Shown here: in pieces, positions 6,479 through 6,538 of the stretch
How the letters are laid out: each line of letters opens with the position of its first letter
How positions within the stretch are numbered: the first letter of the stretch is position 1
Source of the DNA: Hyphomicrobiales bacterium
GTDB taxonomy: Bacteria > Pseudomonadota > Alphaproteobacteria > Rhizobiales > JAJFHR01
DNA length: 6,538 nucleotides
Direction of reading: 5' to 3'
Assembly (NCBI GenBank): GCA_021775515.1
Contig: JAJFHR010000060.1
Location: 1 to 6,538, forward strand
Made by a program: the position numbers and the translations under genes
The notes under the pieces: model-generated
The model's input: the letters and a program-made list of their open reading frames with translations, nothing else
Database searches by the model: none
Told to the model about the DNA's origin: nothing

Positions 6479-6538
6479 GCCTCGAAAGGTCAACGCAGCC
6501 AATTGTTGACGTTAAGGCGATCGCAGCCTACATATAAC
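6479..6538 (+). other. Downstream edge: no gene seen in the last 60 nt
   Basis: After the bolA stop there is a 6-bp inverted repeat, GTCAAC (6489-6494) with GTTGAC (6505-6510), with no T-tract, so it is not a convincing terminator. TTGACG (6506-6511) and TATAAC (6533-6538) resemble promoter hexamers but are 21 nt apart, too far for confidence. The octamer GCGATCGC (6518-6525) is palindromic. No start codon with a ribosome site is seen before the window ends. Confidence 0.35.

Noticed and set aside
6489..6510. Terminator after bolA
   Set aside because: It has only a 6-bp stem with a 10-nt loop and no T-tract, and bolA is often followed by a cotranscribed gene.

Overview
The window looks like chromosomal DNA of an alphaproteobacterium with moderate GC. 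The evidence is the de novo purine cluster purC-purS-purQ-purL followed by bolA, with a divergently placed gene for the alphaproteobacterial F1-ATPase zeta-subunit family (DUF1476). PurC also begins with the MNRRRR...EG N-terminus I recall from alphaproteobacterial PurC. I cannot name a genus from sequence alone. I see no mobile element, CRISPR array, tRNA or rRNA.

Layout from left to right. (1) Bases 1-680, plus strand: a short-chain dehydrogenase/reductase (SDR) cut off at its N-terminus by the window edge. (2) Bases 681-841: a convergent intergenic stretch with a long inverted repeat and a GC-rich hairpin, probably the shared 3' ends of the flanking transcripts. (3) Bases 842-1959, minus strand: a HpcH/HpaI-type aldolase (842-1603) lying 23 nt downstream of the zeta/DUF1476 gene (1627-1959), so probably one transcript. 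(4) Bases 1960-2261: a 302-nt divergent intergenic region holding the promoters of both sides, two small hairpins and two doubtful tiny reading frames. (5) Bases 2262-6478, plus strand: purC, purS, purQ, purL and bolA, tightly packed. The purS/purQ and purQ/purL junctions each overlap by 4 nt. (6) Bases 6479-6538: the start of the next intergenic region; nothing firm.

Function. PurS, PurQ and the small-type PurL together form the FGAR amidotransferase complex (FGAR + Gln + ATP to FGAM). PurC makes SAICAR later in the same pathway. BolA is usually a partner of a monothiol glutaredoxin in iron-sulfur cluster handling; in related genomes grxD commonly follows it, but the window ends before that could be seen. 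The zeta-family protein inhibits ATP hydrolysis by F1-ATPase in Paracoccus, so one divergent region may control both purine synthesis and an ATP-synthase regulator. Overall this is a mostly conserved housekeeping region, and I found no convincing new biological system. The points most worth checking are several active-site-region departures in PurC, the inverted repeat at 699-775, and the content of the divergent intergenic region.
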